The position numbers were made by a program, and so were the translations under genes. DNA of 64,000 nucleotides from DASTFY01 sp963813375 (lineage in GTDB: Bacteria; Actinomycetota; Acidimicrobiia; Acidimicrobiales; Ilumatobacteraceae): NCBI GenBank assembly GCA_963813375.1, contig CAWEYT010000016.1, positions 62,001-126,000 of the forward strand, written 5' to 3'. Every line of letters begins with the position of its first letter. Position 1 is the stretch's first letter. Positions 63,931 to 64,000 of the stretch are shown here, one piece after another. The notes under the pieces are model-generated. The model saw nothing but the letters and a program-made list of their open reading frames with translations, did not search any database and was not told the origin of the DNA.

Positions 63931-64000
63931 CGGCGTGAGCGTAGGTCAACCGATGCCGCGCCCGTGGTATCGCCGACTGCACCCTGCCGGTGGATGTCGC
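63927..64000 (-). CDS. Possible 3' end of an upstream gene (cut by the window edge)
   Basis: On the minus strand one frame is open from the window edge to a TGA overlapping the methyltransferase start (ATGATG). Only about 24 codons are visible, ending ..ASVDLRSRR. Four-base overlaps are common in this cluster, which is the only support; no family can be recognised. Confidence 0.25.
   Translation of the reverse strand, partial: DIHRQGAVGDTTGAASVDLRSRR

Noticed and set aside
1..64000. Loss of CG dinucleotides from CGCG runs as the cause of all frame breaks
   Set aside because: Re-inserting CG does restore frame at most sites, but gives proteins one residue too long in conserved spots (LivF, AceE, glucosidase, HerA). 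Removing a single base fits family spacing better, so I do not claim a CGCG-specific event.
1..64000. CRISPR array, tRNA or rRNA genes, integrase or transposase
   Set aside because: No regularly spaced repeats with unique spacers, no cloverleaf-like tRNA, no rRNA core sequence and no recombinase motifs were noticed on either strand.

Overview
The window is very GC-rich, and its gene set points to a free-living actinobacterium: WhiB, the PafB/PafC pair, homodimeric AceE, PIN-PhoH, Drr-type exporters and DUF4333 lipoproteins. The combination of two branched-chain-type ABC systems, P450/acyl-CoA genes and a NurA-SbcC-SbcD-HerA operon would fit the Acidimicrobiia. That placement is an inference from gene content, with no rRNA or marker tree behind it. 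I see no rRNA, tRNA, CRISPR array, integrase or transposase. No intergenic gap exceeds about 300 bases.

Layout. 0-5.8 kb: DUF429 fragment, HIT protein, PIN-PhoH, WhiB, limonene-epoxide-hydrolase-like protein, DnaQ-like exonuclease, PafC and PafB. 5.8-12.7 kb: cobalamin-binding domain protein, hydroxyacyl-CoA dehydrogenase, cytochrome P450, acyl-CoA synthetase, PhoD phosphatase and an FMN split-barrel protein. 12.7-18.0 kb: first Liv-type transporter (LivF, LivG, fused LivH-LivM, lipoprotein receptor). 18.1-23.6 kb: SnoaL-like protein, Drr-type exporter, nitroreductase, CBS protein, RarD-like permease and a DUF4333 lipoprotein. 23.7-32.9 kb: thiolase, DUF35, TetR and two enoyl-CoA hydratases, followed by a second Liv transporter; this looks like uptake and beta-oxidation of a CoA-activated substrate. 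32.9-42.8 kb: alpha-glucosidase, SDR, and several cell-envelope or secreted proteins (DUF305, metallopeptidase-like, lipase, L,D-transpeptidase), plus Ppx/GppA and a glycosyltransferase. 42.8-50.2 kb: monomeric-sarcosine-oxidase-like enzyme and the NurA-SbcC-SbcD-HerA DNA-end-processing operon. 50.2-54.2 kb: methyltransferase, glycosyltransferase, HhH-GPD protein, an AbiEi/DUF559-like gene bracketed by two palindromic repeats, and RNase HI. 54.3-64 kb: AceE, then a polysaccharide cluster (GDP-mannose 4,6-dehydratase, glycosyltransferases, FkbM and class I methyltransferases) whose last 4 kb is clearly lower in GC.

About 40 reading-frame breaks lie inside otherwise intact genes. Each can be repaired by one base (mostly one extra base, sometimes one missing), and several repairs restore exact family spacing. 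I therefore treat them as sequencing or assembly errors, annotate whole genes across them, and give break positions in each entry. Coordinates of such genes span from the start codon in one frame to the stop in another.

The features most worth a second look are the repeat-bracketed AbiEi-like cassette with a third repeat copy 16 kb away, the four-gene NurA/HerA/SbcCD operon, the LivH-LivM fusion with an unusual start region, the repeated operator-like motif upstream of phoD, and the internally duplicated metallopeptidase with one dead half.
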